A stretch of DNA of 64,000 bases from Pelomonas cellulosilytica (GTDB lineage: Bacteria > Pseudomonadota > Gammaproteobacteria > Burkholderiales > Burkholderiaceae_C): NCBI RefSeq assembly GCF_021353265.1, contig NZ_JAJTWU010000009.1, positions 186,001 to 250,000 of the forward strand, given 5' to 3'. The notes beneath the pieces are model-generated. The model searched no databases and was not told the origin of the DNA. It saw nothing but the letters and a program-made list of their open reading frames with translations. Each line of letters starts with the position of its first letter. Within the stretch, counting starts at the first letter, position 1. This document shows, piece after piece, positions 1 through 11,533 of this stretch. Made by a program: the position numbers and the translations under genes.

Positions 1-1134
1 TACTTCAAGGAAGGCCAGCCGGTGAAGGCGGGCCAGGTGCTGGCCCTCATCGACCCACGGCCCTTCGAGATCGCGCGCGACCAGGCCGCAGCGGCATTGG
101 CCCGCGACAAGGCGCAGCTGGAAAACGCCCGTGCCGACCTGACCCGCTACAAGGACCTCGTCGCGCAGGAGGCCGCGCCGCGTCAGCAACTGGACACGCA
201 GCAGGCGCTCGTTCACCAACTGGAAGCCACGGTGCTGGCCGACCAGGCCGCGCTCGACAACGCCCGGCTGCAGCTGTCCTACACCCGCGTCACCGCACCC
301 ATCTCGGGCCAGGTGGGCCTCAAACAGGCCGACCTCGGCAACAACGTGGGCCCGAGCGATGCCAACGGCCTGCTGAGCATCGCGCAGACACAGCCGGCGG
401 CGGTGGTCTTCGCTGTGCCGGACCAGCATCTCGCGCGCATCCGCCAGCAGCTGGCCGACCGCCAGCCGCTGCCCGTGAAGGCCTGGGACCGAGAGCAGCG
501 GCAGCAGCTGGCCGATGGCCGCGTGGCCAGCACCGACAACGCGATCGACGCGGCCACCAGCACGATCAAGGTCAAGGCGCTGTTCGACAACAAGGACGGC
601 GGCCTCTTCCCCAACCAGTTCGTCAACGTGCGGCTGCAGCTGGACACGCTGAAGAACGCGCTCGTCGTGTCGACCGCCGCCGTGCAGCGTGGCACACCCG
701 GCACCTTTGTCTACGTTGTCGCCGATGGCACCGTCGTGCTGCGCAAGGTGCGGGTCCTGGCGACGGATGGCGAGTCGACGGCCGTGCAGGGCGAGCTCAA
801 GCCGGGCGATCAGGTTGTCACCGACGGCGCCGACCGGTTGCGTGATGGCGGCAAGGCCGAGGTCATCCAGGCGCCGGCCGGCGGCGCGCCGGCGGTGGGC
901 GGCTGGCGCGGCCGCAACCGTGGCGCGGACGGTGCGGCGAGTGGCGCGAGCGGCCCCGCCGGCGTCGGCAGCCCGGCCGCTGCAGCCAGCGGGAGTGGCA
1001 GCGGCGATGGTGGCGAACGTCCGCGGTGGATGGACAGGGTGCCGCCCGAGATGGTCGACAAGATCAAGGCCATGAGCCCTGACGAGCGCCGCGCATGGTT
1101 CCAGCAGCAGCGCGGCTCGGCTCCCGCGCAGTGA
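1..1134 (+). CDS. mdtA: RND efflux periplasmic adaptor subunit, MdtA-like (5' end outside window)
   Basis: Periplasmic membrane-fusion (adaptor) protein that links an inner-membrane RND pump to the outer-membrane channel. The frame is open from base 1, so the N-terminus (signal peptide, first barrel strands) lies upstream of the window. The first visible residues, with [13 protein letters not shown], are the first half of the lipoyl-like domain. A long alpha-helical coiled-coil hairpin follows (roughly residues 20-80 of the visible part), then the second lipoyl half ([12 protein letters not shown]) and the beta-barrel and membrane-proximal domains. The C-terminus is a low-complexity Gly/Ala/Ser-rich tail after about residue 285, ending in a short charged helix; that tail is longer than in the E. 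coli protein. Only 4 nt separate its stop from the next gene, so it heads a tight operon with the two pump subunits. Family assignment is firm; drug specificity is unknown. Confidence 0.93.
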   Translation, partial: YFKEGQPVKAGQVLALIDPRPFEIARDQAAAALARDKAQLENARADLTRYKDLVAQEAAPRQQLDTQQALVHQLEATVLADQAALDNARLQLSYTRVTAPISGQVGLKQADLGNNVGPSDANGLLSIAQTQPAAVVFAVPDQHLARIRQQLADRQPLPVKAWDREQRQQLADGRVASTDNAIDAATSTIKVKALFDNKDGGLFPNQFVNVRLQLDTLKNALVVSTAAVQRGTPGTFVYVVADGTVVLRKVRVLATDGESTAVQGELKPGDQVVTDGADRLRDGGKAEVIQAPAGGAPAVGGWRGRNRGADGAASGASGPAGVGSPAAAASGSGSGDGGERPRWMDRVPPEMVDKIKAMSPDERRAWFQQQRGSAPAQ

Positions 1135-1138
1135 GCCG

Positions 1139-4100
1139 ATGAACCCGTCCCGTCTCTTCATCGCGCGGCCGGTCGCGACGTCGCTGCTGATGCTGGCCAT
1201 CGTGCTGGCCGGCGCACTGGCCTACCGGCTGCTGCCCGTCTCGGCGCTGCCGGAGGTGGACTACCCCACCATTCAGGTCACGACGCTCTATCCCGGCGCC
1301 AGCCCCGACGTGATGACGTCCTCCGTCACGGCGCCGCTGGAGCGGCAGTTCGGCCAAATGCCGGGCCTGGCGCAGATGTCGTCCAGCAGCTCGGGTGGTG
1401 CGTCGGTCATCACGCTGCGCTTCGAGCTGAGCCTGTCGCTGGACGTGGCCGAGCAGGAGGTGCAGGCGGCCATCAATGCCGGCAGCAACCTGCTGCCCAC
1501 GGACCTGCCGATGCCGCCGGTCTACAGCAAGGTGAACCCGGCGGACGCGCCGGTCGTGACGATCGCGATCAGCTCGACGACGCTGCCGGTCACGCGCGTG
1601 CACGACCTCGTGGAGAGCCGGCTGGCGCAGAAGATCTCGCAGGTGCCGGGTGTGGGTTTCGTCGGCATCGCCGGCGGCCGGCGGCCGGCCGTGCGCATCC
1701 AGGCCGACCCGGGCGCGCTGGCGTCGCTGGGCCTGTCCGTCGACGACCTGCGCACCGCCGTGGGTAGCGCCAACGTCAACCAGTCCAAAGGCAGCTTCGA
1801 CGGCCCGCTGCGGGCCTCGACGCTGGATGCCAACGACCAGCTCAAAAGCGCGGCCGAGTACGCCAACCTTGTCATCGCCTATAAAAACGGCAGCCCGGTG
1901 CGGCTCAAGGACGTGGCCCGGCTGGTGGACGATGCCGAGAACCTGCGTCTGGCCGCGTGGGCGGGTCAGACGGGCAAGGGCTCGACGACGGCGGTCATCC
2001 TCAACGTGCAGCGCCAGCCCGGCGCCAACGTCATCGACACGGTGGACCGCGTGCGCGCGGTGCTGCCGCAGCTGCAGGCGGCGCTGCCCGCGTCGCTGGA
2101 CGTGCAGGTGCTCAGCGACCGCACGACGACGATCCGCGCTTCGGTGCGCGACGTGCAGCACGAGCTGCTGTTCGCCATCGTGTTGGTCATCGGCGTCATC
2201 TTCGTCTTTCTGCGCAGCGTGCCGGCCACCATCATCCCGGCGGTGGCCGTGCCGGTGTCGCTGGTGGGCACCTTCGGCGTCATGTACATGGCGGGGTTCT
2301 CGATCAACAACCTGACGCTGATGGCTTTGGTGATCTCGACCGGGTTCGTGGTTGACGACGCGATCGTCATGATTGAGAACATCGCCCGGCACATGGAGGA
2401 GGGCGGCGAGGGGGTCAGTGCGTTCCAGGCTGCGTTGACGGGCTCCCAGCAGATCGGCTTCACGATCATCTCGCTGACCGTCTCGCTGATCGCCGTGCTG
2501 ATTCCGCTGCTGTTCATGGGCGACGTGGTGGGCCGGCTGTTCCACGAGTTTGCGATCACGCTGGCCGTGTCCATCCTGATCTCAGCCTTCGTGTCGCTGA
2601 CGCTTACGCCGATGATGTGCGCGCGGCTGCTCAAGCACGAGCATGACGAAGACCACGGCCGGCTCTGGCGCGCCGTCGGCCATGCCTTCGACCGTACCAT
2701 CGCGGGCTATGGCCGCATGCTGGATTGGGTGCTGGACCGCTCGGCCGCGACGTTGATCGTCTTCCTGGCCACGCTGCTGCTGACCGGCGTGCTCTACCTG
2801 CTGGTGCCCAAGGGCTTCTTCCCGATGCAGGACACGGGGCAGCTGCAAGGCATCACCGAGGCGGCGCAGGCCACGTCATTCGAAGCGATGGCCCAGCACC
2901 AGCAGCGCCTGGCCGAGCGCGTGCTGCAGGACCCGGCGGTGGAGAGCGTGTCGTCCTTCATTGGCGTGGACGGCGGCAACACGACGCTGAACCAGGGCCG
3001 GCTGCAGATCGCCCTCAAGCCCAAGGAGTCGCGCGGCGCCAGCGCCGCCGAGGTGGCCCGGCGCATCGCCGATGCGGCCAGCGTCGAACCCGGCATCGCA
3101 CTCTACCTACAGCCGGTGCAGGACCTGACGATCGAGGACCGCATCGCCAAGACGCAGTACCAGTTCACGCTGAGCTCTCCCGACGCCGCCGAGCTCAGCC
3201 GCTCGACCACTGCCGTGCTGGCACGGCTGCGTGACGTGAAGGCCATCACCGACGTCGCCAGCGACCAGCAGGAGCAGGGGCTGCAGGCTTTCGTCGACAT
3301 CGATCGCGACGCGGCCGGGCGGCTCGGCGTCAGCGTGGCGGCCATCGACAGCGCGCTGTACAGCGCCTTCGGCCAGCGACTGATCTCGACGATCTTCACG
3401 CAGAGCAACCAGTACCGCGTGGTGCTGGAAGTCGCGCCTGACTTCCGCCGCGGACTGGACGGGCTGCAGCGGCTCTACGTGCCGGGCACGGGCGGTACGC
3501 AGGTGCCGCTGTCGTCGGTGGCGCGCTTCAGCGAGCGGCTGGCGCCGCTGGCCGTCAACCATGTCGCGCAGTTCCCGTCGGCCACTGTATCGTTCAACCT
3601 CGCGCCGGGCGCGTCGCTGGGCGAGGCGGTCAAGGCCATCCGGACGGAAGTGGATGCGCTTCAGCTGCCGCTGAGCGTGGAGACGCGCTTCGAGGGCGCG
3701 GCGCTGGCCTTCCAGGCCTCGCTCACCAGCACGCTGCTGCTGATCGTCGCGGCCATCGTGACGATGTACATCGTTCTCGGCGTGCTGTACGAGAGCACCA
3801 TCCATCCGCTGACGATCCTGTCGACGCTGCCGTCCGCCGGCCTGGGGGCGCTGCTGGCGCTGCTGGCCTTCCGGCTGGACCTGGACATCATCGCCATCAT
3901 CGGCATCGTGCTGCTGATCGGCATCGTCAAGAAGAACGCGATCATGATGATCGACTTCGCGCTGGAGGCCGAGCGCGACGCGAAGCTGCCGCCGCGCGAG
4001 GCCATCCACCAGGCGGCGCTGATGCGCTTCAGGCCCATCCTGATGACGACGATGGCCGCGCTGCTGGGCGCGTTGCCGTTGATGCTGGGCACCGGCGTGG

Positions 4101-4255
4101 GCAGCGAGCTGCGCCATCCGCTGGGCGTGGTGATGGTCGGCGGCCTCATCGTCAGCCAGTTGCTGACGCTGTTCACGACCCCGGTCATCTACCTGGGCTT
4201 CGCGGCACTGGCCGCCCGCCTGCGCCGTGGCCGGCAGGAGCGGGCGCCGGCATGA
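1139..4255 (+). CDS. mdtB: RND multidrug efflux transporter, MdtB-type subunit
   Basis: Inner-membrane proton-driven RND (HAE1) pump of 1038 aa, the usual length for the family. It starts with the typical N-terminal helix ([20 protein letters not shown]). It keeps the paired aspartates of TM4 in [13 protein letters not shown], which relay protons, and the second-half motif [18 protein letters not shown]. Twelve membrane segments and two large periplasmic loops fit the AcrB fold. In the Mdt system two different RND subunits form a heterotrimer, and here two consecutive RND genes follow one adaptor gene, which supports MdtB/MdtC over a single-pump AcrB arrangement. Its stop overlaps the next start by 4 nt (ATGA), implying translational coupling. 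Known MdtABC substrates include bile salts and novobiocin; substrates here are not deducible. Confidence 0.93.
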   Translation: MNPSRLFIARPVATSLLMLAIVLAGALAYRLLPVSALPEVDYPTIQVTTLYPGASPDVMTSSVTAPLERQFGQMPGLAQMSSSSSGGASVITLRFELSLSLDVAEQEVQAAINAGSNLLPTDLPMPPVYSKVNPADAPVVTIAISSTTLPVTRVHDLVESRLAQKISQVPGVGFVGIAGGRRPAVRIQADPGALASLGLSVDDLRTAVGSANVNQSKGSFDGPLRASTLDANDQLKSAAEYANLVIAYKNGSPVRLKDVARLVDDAENLRLAAWAGQTGKGSTTAVILNVQRQPGANVIDTVDRVRAVLPQLQAALPASLDVQVLSDRTTTIRASVRDVQHELLFAIVLVIGVIFVFLRSVPATIIPAVAVPVSLVGTFGVMYMAGFSINNLTLMALVISTGFVVDDAIVMIENIARHMEEGGEGVSAFQAALTGSQQIGFTIISLTVSLIAVLIPLLFMGDVVGRLFHEFAITLAVSILISAFVSLTLTPMMCARLLKHEHDEDHGRLWRAVGHAFDRTIAGYGRMLDWVLDRSAATLIVFLATLLLTGVLYLLVPKGFFPMQDTGQLQGITEAAQATSFEAMAQHQQRLAERVLQDPAVESVSSFIGVDGGNTTLNQGRLQIALKPKESRGASAAEVARRIADAASVEPGIALYLQPVQDLTIEDRIAKTQYQFTLSSPDAAELSRSTTAVLARLRDVKAITDVASDQQEQGLQAFVDIDRDAAGRLGVSVAAIDSALYSAFGQRLISTIFTQSNQYRVVLEVAPDFRRGLDGLQRLYVPGTGGTQVPLSSVARFSERLAPLAVNHVAQFPSATVSFNLAPGASLGEAVKAIRTEVDALQLPLSVETRFEGAALAFQASLTSTLLLIVAAIVTMYIVLGVLYESTIHPLTILSTLPSAGLGALLALLAFRLDLDIIAIIGIVLLIGIVKKNAIMMIDFALEAERDAKLPPREAIHQAALMRFRPILMTTMAALLGALPLMLGTGVGSELRHPLGVVMVGGLIVSQLLTLFTTPVIYLGFAALAARLRRGRQERAPA

Positions 4256-7200
4256 ACCTGTCGCGCATTTTCATCGAGCGGCCGATCGGCACGGCGCTGA
4301 TCACCTGCGGCATCGCGCTGGCCGGTGCGATCGCCTATCTGCTGCTGCCCATTGCACCGCTGCCGCAGGTGGAGTTCCCGACCATCTCCGTCAGCGCGTC
4401 GCTGCCCGGCGCCAGCCCCGACACGATGGCCGCGACCGTGGCGACGCCGCTGGAGCGCACGCTGGGCAGCATCGCCGGTGTCACGGAGATCACGTCGTCA
4501 TCCTCGCTTGGCAGCACGCGCATCACGCTGCAGTTCGATCTGAGCCGCGACATCGACAGCGCCGCGCGCGACGTGCAGGCCGGCATCAATGCGTCGCGGG
4601 CGCTGCTGCCCACCGGCATGCCCAGCAACCCGAGCTACCGCAAGGTGAACCCGGCGGACGCACCGATCATGATCGTGTCGCTGACGTCGGACACGCTGAC
4701 GCGCGGCCAGATGTACGACGCCGCGTCCACCGTGCTGGCGCAGCGGCTGTCGCAGGTCGAGGGTGTCGGCCAGGTGAGCGTAGGCGGCGGCGCGCTGCCG
4801 GCCGTGCGCATCGAGCTGGACCCGAACAAGCTGTCAGCCCAAGGCCTGTCTCTGGAGCAGGTCAGGGCGGCGGTCGTCGCGACGAACGCTAACCGCCCCA
4901 AGGGCCTGCTGGACGACGGCGCGCGCAGCTGGCAGATCGGCGCCAACGACCAGGCCAAGCGTGCGGCGGACTATGCGCCGGTGGTGCTGGCCTACAAGAA
5001 CGGCGCCGCGGTGCACCTGCGCGACGTGGCCGACGTGCAGGACAGCGTGCAGGACCTGCGCAACGACGGCCTAGCCAACGGCAAGTCGGCCGTGCTGCTG
5101 ATCCTGAACAAGGCGCCCGGCGCCAACATCATCAAGACGGTCGATACGGTGCGCGCGCTGCTGCCGCAGCTGCGCGCGTCCATCTCGCCGGCCATCGACG
5201 TGGACGTCGTCATGGACCGCACGTCCACCATCCGCGGCAGCATCGCCGAGGTGCAGCGTTCGCTCGCGATCTCGTTCGGGCTGGTCGTCGTCGTCGTCTT
5301 CGTCTTTTTGCGCCGGGTGCGCGCGGCGCTGCTGCCGGCGGTGGCGGTGCCGGTGTCTCTGGCCGGCACCTTTGGCGCCATGTACCTGCTGGGCTACAGC
5401 ATCGACAACCTGTCGCTGATGGCGATGACGGTGGCGACCGGCTTCGTCGTCGACGACGCCATCGTCGTGCTGGAGAACATCACCCGCCACATCGAGCGCG
5501 GACTGTCGCCGCGTGAGGCCGCGCTGCAGGGCGCGCGGGAGATCGGCTTCACGGTCGTCTCGATCTCGCTGAGTCTGATCGCCGTGTTCATCCCCATCCT
5601 TGCGATGGGGGGCATCGTCGGACGTCTGTTCCGCGAGTTCGCCGTTGTGCTGTCGGTGGCCATCCTCGTGTCCATGGTCGTGTCTCTGACGACGACGCCC
5701 ATGATGGCCGCCACGTTGCTGCGGCCGCATGAGGAGGCGAGGGCGCCTGGTCGCATGGGCCGCGCGCTGGCGGCGCTGCATCGCGCGCTGATGCGCGGCT
5801 ATCGCCGCACGCTGCGCTGGACGCTGCGCCACCAGCCGCTGGCGCTGCTGGCGCTGGCGGGCGTCGTTGCGCTGAACGTGCATCTCTACATGACCATCCC
5901 GAAGGGCTTCTTCCCGCAGCAGGACACGGGTCTGATGATCGGCGGCGTGCAGGCCGACCAGGCGAGCTCCTTCCAGGCGATGCAGCAGAAGCTGCGCAAC
6001 TTCCACGACATCGTCCGCGCTGACCCGGCCGTGGCCAACGTCACCGGCTTCACCGGCGGCGGTCAGCGCAACAGCGCCAACATGTTCATCAGCCTGAAGC
6101 CGCAGAAGGAGCGCCGCGAGAGCGTGGACGCCGTCATCGGCCGGCTGCGCGGCAAGCTGTCCAAAGTGCCGGGCGCCAATCTCTTCCTGGCGCCGGTGCA
6201 GGACATTCGCATCGGCGGACGCCAGTCCAATGCGTCCTGGCAGTTCACGCTGCAGGCCGATGACCTGGCCGACCTGCGTACCTGGGAGCCGCGCATCCGC
6301 CGCGCGCTGTCAGACGTACCCGAGCTGACCGACGTGAACACCGACCAACAGGACAAGGGCGTGCAGACCTCGCTCGTCGTCGACCGCGATGCGCTCGCCC
6401 GGCTGGGGCTGACGATGAGTGCCGTGGACAGCGCGTTGAACGACGCCTTCGGCCAGCGTCAGGTGGGCGTCATCTACAACCCGCTGAACCAGTACCGCGT
6501 CGTGCTGGAGTTGGCGCCTCAGTGGCTGCAGAGCCCGCAGACGCTGGACCGGCTGATGCTCACCAGCAGCTCGGGCCAGCAGGTGCCGCTGTCGTCGGTG
6601 GCGCGCGTGGAGACCACAAGCACGCCGCTGGCCGTCAACCACCAGAGCGGCACGCCGGCCAGCACGATCAGCTTCAATTTGGCCGAGGGCGTGTCGCTGT
6701 CGCAGGCGGTGGACGTTGTGAATGACGCGGTGGCCCGCACCGGCGCGCCGACGTCGGTGCGCGGCAGCTTCCAGGGCACGGCGCAGGCCTTCCAGTCTTC
6801 GCTGCAGTCGCAGCCGCTGCTGATCCTCGCGGCCGTCGTGACGATCTATCTCGTGCTGGGCATGCTCTACGAGAGCCTCATCCACCCGATCACGATCCTG
6901 TCGACGTTGCCGTCAGCCGGCGTCGGCGCGCTGCTGGCGCTGATGGCCTTCAACACCGACTTCAGCATCATTGCGCTGATTGGCGTGATCCTGTTGATCG
7001 GCATCGTCAAGAAGAACGCCATCATGATGCTGGACTTCGCCATCTCTGCCCAGCGCGAGGCCGCCGAGCGCGGCCGGCGATTGGCGCCCGCGGCGGCCAT
7101 CTACCGTGCGGCGCTGCTGCGGCTGCGGCCCATACTGATGACGACGGTGGCCGCCGTATTCGGCGCGGTACCGCTGGCGCTGGGCCGCGGCGAAGGCGCC

Positions 7201-7362
7201 GAGTTGCGTGTGCCACTGGGCATATCCATCGTCGGCGGCCTGCTGCTGAGCCAGCTGCTGACGCTCTACACCACGCCCGTCGTGTTCTGCTGCATGGACC
7301 GGCTCAGCCGCAAGCGCCGTGCGCCGGCCCACCCCGAGCCCGCCCTGCAGCCCGCCTCCTGA
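4252..7362 (+). CDS. mdtC: RND multidrug efflux transporter, MdtC-type subunit
   Basis: Second RND pump subunit (1036 aa), paralogous to the preceding gene and expected to join it in a B2C heterotrimer. It begins [19 protein letters not shown] and has the TM4 proton-relay pair in [17 protein letters not shown] and the conserved [15 protein letters not shown] segment near residue 925. The start codon overlaps the previous stop (ATGA). Only 4 nt separate its stop from the outer-membrane factor gene, so adaptor, two pumps and channel form a complete tripartite operon. Calling it MdtC rests on its second position and on the two-pump layout; a generic HAE1 RND permease is the safe minimum. Confidence 0.93.
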   Translation: MNLSRIFIERPIGTALITCGIALAGAIAYLLLPIAPLPQVEFPTISVSASLPGASPDTMAATVATPLERTLGSIAGVTEITSSSSLGSTRITLQFDLSRDIDSAARDVQAGINASRALLPTGMPSNPSYRKVNPADAPIMIVSLTSDTLTRGQMYDAASTVLAQRLSQVEGVGQVSVGGGALPAVRIELDPNKLSAQGLSLEQVRAAVVATNANRPKGLLDDGARSWQIGANDQAKRAADYAPVVLAYKNGAAVHLRDVADVQDSVQDLRNDGLANGKSAVLLILNKAPGANIIKTVDTVRALLPQLRASISPAIDVDVVMDRTSTIRGSIAEVQRSLAISFGLVVVVVFVFLRRVRAALLPAVAVPVSLAGTFGAMYLLGYSIDNLSLMAMTVATGFVVDDAIVVLENITRHIERGLSPREAALQGAREIGFTVVSISLSLIAVFIPILAMGGIVGRLFREFAVVLSVAILVSMVVSLTTTPMMAATLLRPHEEARAPGRMGRALAALHRALMRGYRRTLRWTLRHQPLALLALAGVVALNVHLYMTIPKGFFPQQDTGLMIGGVQADQASSFQAMQQKLRNFHDIVRADPAVANVTGFTGGGQRNSANMFISLKPQKERRESVDAVIGRLRGKLSKVPGANLFLAPVQDIRIGGRQSNASWQFTLQADDLADLRTWEPRIRRALSDVPELTDVNTDQQDKGVQTSLVVDRDALARLGLTMSAVDSALNDAFGQRQVGVIYNPLNQYRVVLELAPQWLQSPQTLDRLMLTSSSGQQVPLSSVARVETTSTPLAVNHQSGTPASTISFNLAEGVSLSQAVDVVNDAVARTGAPTSVRGSFQGTAQAFQSSLQSQPLLILAAVVTIYLVLGMLYESLIHPITILSTLPSAGVGALLALMAFNTDFSIIALIGVILLIGIVKKNAIMMLDFAISAQREAAERGRRLAPAAAIYRAALLRLRPILMTTVAAVFGAVPLALGRGEGAELRVPLGISIVGGLLLSQLLTLYTTPVVFCCMDRLSRKRRAPAHPEPALQPAS

Positions 7363-7366
7363 CACC

Positions 7367-8770
7367 ATGCCCAAGACCGCATTCGCTCCGTTGACGCTGG
7401 CCCTGCTGTCGGCCTTCGTGCTCGCCGGCTGCGCCGTGACCGCGCAGAAGCCCCCCGCCGAGCCCGCCCCGCCCGCTGCCTTCAGGGGCTCGGCCGACTG
7501 GCAGCGCGCACCCGCCGAGATGGCCGTGCCCGAGGCCTGGTGGACGGTGTTCCACGACCCGGTGCTGGATGGCCTGCAGGCCGACCTCATCGTCGGCAAC
7601 CAGAACCTCGCCGCATCGCTGGCCCAGGTGCAGTCCGCGCGGGCCGTGCTGCAGGCCAGCGGCACGGCGATCTTCCCGACGCTGTCCCTCGGCGCCGGTA
7701 CGACGCGCTCGGCCACGGCCGAGAACGGCGCCGGCCAGCGCACGCTGTCCACCAGCAACTCGCTGACTGCCAACGCGGCCTGGGAGGTTGACCTGTGGGG
7801 GCGGCTGTCCGAAGGCATCAAGGCCGCCGGCGCGAGCTACCAGGCGAGCCAGGCCGACCTGGCCGCGCTGCAGCTGTCGGCCCAGTCCACGCTGACGCAA
7901 AACTACCTGGCGCTGCGCACGGCCGAGGCGCAGCAGGCGCTGCTGCAGCGCACCGAGGCCGCCAACCAGAAGGTTCTGGACGTGACGCAGGCGCGCTTCG
8001 CCAGCGGCGTCGTCGCGCAGAGCGACGTGCTGCAGGCCCGCACGCAGTTGCGCAGCGTGCAATCCCAGCTGGCCGACTCGCGATCCACGCGCGCGCAGCT
8101 GGAGCACGCCATTGCCGTTCAGCTGGGCAGGCTGCCCGGCCAGTTTCAGCTGCCGGCCGGCGCCAGCTTGCCGGATTTGCCGCCGGTGCCGGCGCTCGTG
8201 CCGTCCACGCTGCTGGCGCAGCGTCCGGACATCGTCGCCGCCCGCGCCCGCCAGGTCGCGGCCTATGCGCAGATTGGCATCGCCGACGCGGCTTTCTTCC
8301 CTTCGGTGGAACTGTCTGCCAGCGCCGGCTACAAGGGTGCGTCGTGGTCCCACCTCGTGTCCGCGCCCAACCTGCTGTGGAGCCTGGGCGCCGCCGTCGC
8401 GCAGCCCCTCTTCGATGGCGGCCAGCGCAAGCTCGCGTCGGCGCAGGCTCGCGCGTCGGCCGATGTTGCGACGGCCAACTACCGCCAGGCGGTGCTGACG
8501 GCGTTCCAGGAGGTCGAGGACAACCTCGTCGCGTTCGCCGAGTCCGGCGCTTCACTGGCGCTGCAGAACGACGCGCTGGACGCCGCCCGCCGCAACCTCG
8601 ACATCGTGCTGGCTCAGTACCGCGCCGGTACCGTCAGCTACCTGAACGTCGGCGCGGCGCAAACCTCGCTGCTGTCGTCCGAGTCCAATCTGCTCAGCGC
8701 CCGCAGCCGCCAGCTCGTCGCGGCCACGCTTCTGCTGAAGAACCTCGGCGGCCGGTTGCCGCCGCAGTAG
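7367..8770 (+). CDS. Outer-membrane efflux lipoprotein, TolC/OprM (NodT) family
   Basis: Outer-membrane channel of the tripartite efflux pump, 467 aa. The ATG at 7367 is chosen because it gives a clean lipoprotein signal peptide (MPKTAFAPLTLALLSAF then VLAGC, lipobox Cys near residue 20). The frame is open 48 nt further upstream, but that would overlap the previous gene and spoil the signal. Two OEP repeats are visible, with long helices (for example the Ala/Gln-rich stretch around residues 150-230) and the typical segment LLAQRPDIVAARARQVAAYA near residue 285. It is the last gene of the operon. Having its own OMF distinguishes this locus from E. coli mdtABC, which uses the unlinked TolC. Confidence 0.92.
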   Translation: MPKTAFAPLTLALLSAFVLAGCAVTAQKPPAEPAPPAAFRGSADWQRAPAEMAVPEAWWTVFHDPVLDGLQADLIVGNQNLAASLAQVQSARAVLQASGTAIFPTLSLGAGTTRSATAENGAGQRTLSTSNSLTANAAWEVDLWGRLSEGIKAAGASYQASQADLAALQLSAQSTLTQNYLALRTAEAQQALLQRTEAANQKVLDVTQARFASGVVAQSDVLQARTQLRSVQSQLADSRSTRAQLEHAIAVQLGRLPGQFQLPAGASLPDLPPVPALVPSTLLAQRPDIVAARARQVAAYAQIGIADAAFFPSVELSASAGYKGASWSHLVSAPNLLWSLGAAVAQPLFDGGQRKLASAQARASADVATANYRQAVLTAFQEVEDNLVAFAESGASLALQNDALDAARRNLDIVLAQYRAGTVSYLNVGAAQTSLLSSESNLLSARSRQLVAATLLLKNLGGRLPPQ

Positions 8771-8993
8771 TCGCGGTTAGCGAACACGCGGGCGATCCGC
8801 GCGGCTTCCGGAATGGATGCCGGCGGTAGAACCAGCGCCGCGGCAGAAGGCCCCGCTGGCATCCGGCTCTTTGTTCACATCCGTGGGCGGTCCGTCAATG
8901 CGGGCGTCAAAGCCCTGGCACTTCCGCTCGGACATGGCACTGCGGACAGCGTCGCGGGTCTAGAGTCGCGGGCCCTTGTTTCCACCGGTGCCG

Positions 8994-9698
8994 ATGCCTC
9001 TCCTTGCTCCCGACGACGTGCAGGTCACGTCCGATCAATCGCTCGACCGCGATGCGCTTGAGGCGCTGCTGTCCGAGCACGCGTCACGCCGTCGCTTCGA
9101 GCGCTGCGTGTTCGATGGCGAGGACCTGGGCCGGCTGGCGCTGCAGGGCGTCGAGTTCGTCGGTTGTAGCTTCATCGGTGCGCAGCTGGATCGTGCGGCA
9201 CTGGACGGTTCGCTCTGGCGACGCTGCCGCTGCGGTGGTGCGAGCTTCGACTTCGCCGACCTCAGTGATGCCCGGTTCGACCACGGCGACCTGAACAACA
9301 CCAGCTGGTGCCGCGCCAAGCTTGCAGGCGTGGGGTTCACCGAGGTCAAGCTCACCGGCGCGCGCTTCACCGAGGCCCGTACGCTGGGCTTGCGCCTGCA
9401 GGCGTCGCTGCTGGTTAGCGCGGATTTGCGAGGGCTGTCATTCCGCAAGCAGACGCTGGAGGGGCTGAACTTGACGGCAGCGGATCTGTCGGGGTGCGAC
9501 TTCACCGAGGCGGTCCTGGTCGATTGCGACCTCTCGAACGCCAGCCTGAAGCACGCGAAGTTCGCCGGCGCAGACCTTCGTCGCGCCAGGTTGGGGGCGC
9601 TGCAGGTCGGCGACCTGCTGCAGCACTTCAAGGGTGCCACGATCTCCGCCGAGCAGGCCGCCGCACTCGTCTCTGCACTCGGCGTAAACGTCGTCTGA
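8994..9698 (+). CDS. Pentapeptide-repeat protein
   Basis: A 234-aa protein made almost wholly of pentapeptide repeats of the A(D/N)LXX type (for example CDFTEAVLVDCDLSNASLKHAKFAG read as fives, and SADLRGLSF, TAADLSGCDF). Such repeats form a right-handed quadrilateral beta-helix. Some family members (Qnr, MfpA) mimic DNA and protect gyrase from quinolones; most have no known role. The C-terminus (FKGATISAEQAAALVSALGVNVV-like end) is a helix cap seen in several soluble members. There is no signal peptide, so it is probably cytoplasmic. ATG 8994 is preferred to an in-frame TTG at 8976. It follows the efflux operon after 223 nt that show no further gene. A resistance role is only a guess from fold and neighbourhood. 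Confidence 0.85.
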   Translation: MPLLAPDDVQVTSDQSLDRDALEALLSEHASRRRFERCVFDGEDLGRLALQGVEFVGCSFIGAQLDRAALDGSLWRRCRCGGASFDFADLSDARFDHGDLNNTSWCRAKLAGVGFTEVKLTGARFTEARTLGLRLQASLLVSADLRGLSFRKQTLEGLNLTAADLSGCDFTEAVLVDCDLSNASLKHAKFAGADLRRARLGALQVGDLLQHFKGATISAEQAAALVSALGVNVV

Positions 9699-9739
9699 AC
9701 CCGCTTTGCGTGCCGGGCATGGAACGGCATCACGCATGA

Positions 9740-9765
9740 AAAAAGGGCTCCCGTCGGGAGCCCTT
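9740..9765 (-). terminator. Rho-independent terminator of rplY
   Basis: Read on the minus strand, a stem GGGCTCCC/GGGAGCCC with a short loop is followed directly by a run of six T. It sits 27 nt beyond the rplY stop, so it ends the leftward prs-rplY unit. Confidence 0.9.
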
Positions 9766-9791
9766 CGTCCTTGCGGGAAGCCAGGCAAAAA

Positions 9792-10415
9792 TTACTTCTT
9801 GCCCTTCTTGCCCTTCTTTTCGTCGGCGGCCGGAGCGGCGGCCACGACGATCTCTTCAGCCACCGGTGCGATCGGCGTCGCGACGACGGGGTTCGGCTTG
9901 CCGTGCGTGACGACCTTGATGCCGGCGGGCAGCTTCACGTCGTTGACGTGCAGCGAGTGGCCGGCGGTCAGGCCGGACAGGTCCACCTCGATGAACTCGG
10001 GCAGCTGTTGGGCCAGGCAGGTGATTTCCAGCTCGGTGATGACGTGGTTGACCGTGTTCTTGTCGGTCTTGACGGCCACGGAGTTCTCTTCACCGACGAA
10101 GTGCAGCGGCACCTTCTTCGTGATCTTGGTGGTGGCGTCCACGCGCTGGAAGTCGCAGTGCAGCACTTGCGGCTTGTACGGGTGCATCTGGAAGTCGCGC
10201 AGCAGCACTTGCGTGGTGGCGCCGTTCAGCTCCATGTCCAGCAGCGAGCTGTGGAAGGCTTCCTTTTTCAGGGCGTGGTACAGCGCGTTGTGATCGAGCT
10301 CGATCAGCTGCGGCTCGCCGGCGCCATAGACGATACCGGGCACCTTGCCGGCCACACGCAGGCGGCGGCTCGCTCCGGTCCCCTGCAACTTGCGCTCAAA
10401 GGCGACAAACTTCAT
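9792..10415 (-). CDS. rplY: 50S ribosomal protein L25 (general stress protein Ctc type)
   Basis: Ribosomal protein that binds 5S rRNA. At 207 aa it is the long Ctc/TL5 form: an N-terminal L25 beta-barrel (about 1-95) plus a C-terminal beta domain (about 96-185). It then has a short disordered Ala/Val and Lys/Gly-rich tail ending KKGKKGKK. The start at 10415 ([10 protein letters not shown]) is chosen because a good Shine-Dalgarno (GGAGAAG) lies just upstream; the longer open frame to 10577 runs through the prs terminator. The prs-rplY order is standard in Betaproteobacteria. A terminator precedes it and another follows, so it may have its own promoter or rely on read-through. Confidence 0.97.
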   Translation of the reverse strand: MKFVAFERKLQGTGASRRLRVAGKVPGIVYGAGEPQLIELDHNALYHALKKEAFHSSLLDMELNGATTQVLLRDFQMHPYKPQVLHCDFQRVDATTKITKKVPLHFVGEENSVAVKTDKNTVNHVITELEITCLAQQLPEFIEVDLSGLTAGHSLHVNDVKLPAGIKVVTHGKPNPVVATPIAPVAEEIVVAAAPAADEKKGKKGKK

Positions 10416-10463
10416 GGTCTTCTCCAAAAAGAGAAACGGCACCCGCGACCAGGCGCCGTGTTG

Positions 10464-10487
10464 AAAAGCGGCCTGTTTCAGGGCCGC
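10464..10487 (-). terminator. Hairpin terminator between prs and rplY
   Basis: On the minus strand a 6-bp stem GCGGCC/GGCCGC with an 8-nt loop is followed by TTTTC, 14 nt after the prs stop. It could be an attenuating rather than complete terminator, since rplY lies immediately downstream on the same strand. Confidence 0.7.
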
Positions 10488-10500
10488 GACGAAACCCGGA

Positions 10501-11463
10501 TCAGAAGTTGTTGTTCTGTTCCGAGAAGAGGCTGGTGACCGACTCGCCGTCAGAGATGCGGCGGATGGTCTCCGCAAACAGGAAGGCCACCGACAGCTGG
10601 CGGATCTTGCGGCAGGCCTTGGCGGCGTCCGTCAGCGGGATGGTGTTGGTGATGACGACTTCGTCCAGCTGCGAGCCCGAGATGCGCTCGATGGCCGGAC
10701 CCGACAGGATGGGGTGGGTGCAATAGGCGAACACGCTCTTGGCGCCGCGGGCCTTCAGCACCTCGGCCGCCTTCACCAGCGTGCCGGCCGTGTCGATCAT
10801 GTCGTCCATGATGACGCAGTTACGGCCGTCGATGTCACCGATGACATGCATCACCTCGGAGACGTTGGCGGCAGGGCGGCGCTTGTCGATGATGGCCAGG
10901 TCGCAGCCCAGTTGCTTGGCCAACGCGCGGGCGCGCACCACGCCGCCGACGTCGGGTGAAACGACCACCAGGTCGCTGTAGTTGCGGCTCTTCAGGTCTG
11001 ACAGCAGCACGGGCGACGCGTAGATGTTGTCGACCGGGATGTCGAAGAAGCCCTGGATCTGGTCGGCGTGCAGGTCCATCGTCAGCACCCGCTCGACACC
11101 CACGGTCTCCAGGCAGTTCGCGACGACCTTGGCGGAGATGGGCACGCGGGTGGAGCGCGGACGGCGGTCCTGGCGGGCGTAGCCGTAATAGGGAATGACG
11201 GCCGTGATACGGCGGGCGCTGGCGCGCTTGAGCGCGTCGGCCATGATCAGCAGCTCCATCAGGTTCTCATTCGTCGGCGCACAGGTGGGCTGCACGACGA
11301 AGACATCACGGGCGCGGACGTTCTGCTGGATCTCGACGGTCACCTCGCCGTCGGAGAAACGGCCGACGACGGCCTTGCCCAGCTCGAGACCGAGATGGGT
11401 GGCAATTTCCTGGGAGAGGACCGGGTTCGCGTTGCCGGTGAAGAGAACCGTGTTGAGCAGCAC
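10501..11463 (-). CDS. prs: Ribose-phosphate pyrophosphokinase (PRPP synthetase)
   Basis: Makes 5-phosphoribosyl 1-pyrophosphate from ribose 5-phosphate and ATP, feeding purine, pyrimidine, histidine, tryptophan and NAD synthesis. 320 aa, class I length. Diagnostic segments are present: the flexible-loop and ATP-binding region ([19 protein letters not shown]), the metal-binding [17 protein letters not shown], and the PRPP-binding loop [19 protein letters not shown]. It starts [14 protein letters not shown]. It is cytoplasmic, lies downstream of tRNA-Gln and ispE on the same strand, and is followed by a hairpin terminator and rplY. Confidence 0.98.
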   Translation of the reverse strand: MLLNTVLFTGNANPVLSQEIATHLGLELGKAVVGRFSDGEVTVEIQQNVRARDVFVVQPTCAPTNENLMELLIMADALKRASARRITAVIPYYGYARQDRRPRSTRVPISAKVVANCLETVGVERVLTMDLHADQIQGFFDIPVDNIYASPVLLSDLKSRNYSDLVVVSPDVGGVVRARALAKQLGCDLAIIDKRRPAANVSEVMHVIGDIDGRNCVIMDDMIDTAGTLVKAAEVLKARGAKSVFAYCTHPILSGPAIERISGSQLDEVVITNTIPLTDAAKACRKIRQLSVAFLFAETIRRISDGESVTSLFSEQNNNF

Positions 11464-11533
11464 TGGGGGCCTCTGGTGTGGTGTCAGTGGCCCGCTGAAG
11501 CAAAGGCCGGTTCAGCGAAGTATCAAAAGAATT

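Noticed and set aside
1064..2545. 493-codon antisense frame under mdtB
   Set aside because: His/Arg/Gln-rich shadow translation typical of antisense to RND genes; no domain and no start signal.
9004..9294. Alternative frames inside the pentapeptide gene
   Set aside because: They lack the five-residue periodicity that is unmistakable in the chosen frame.
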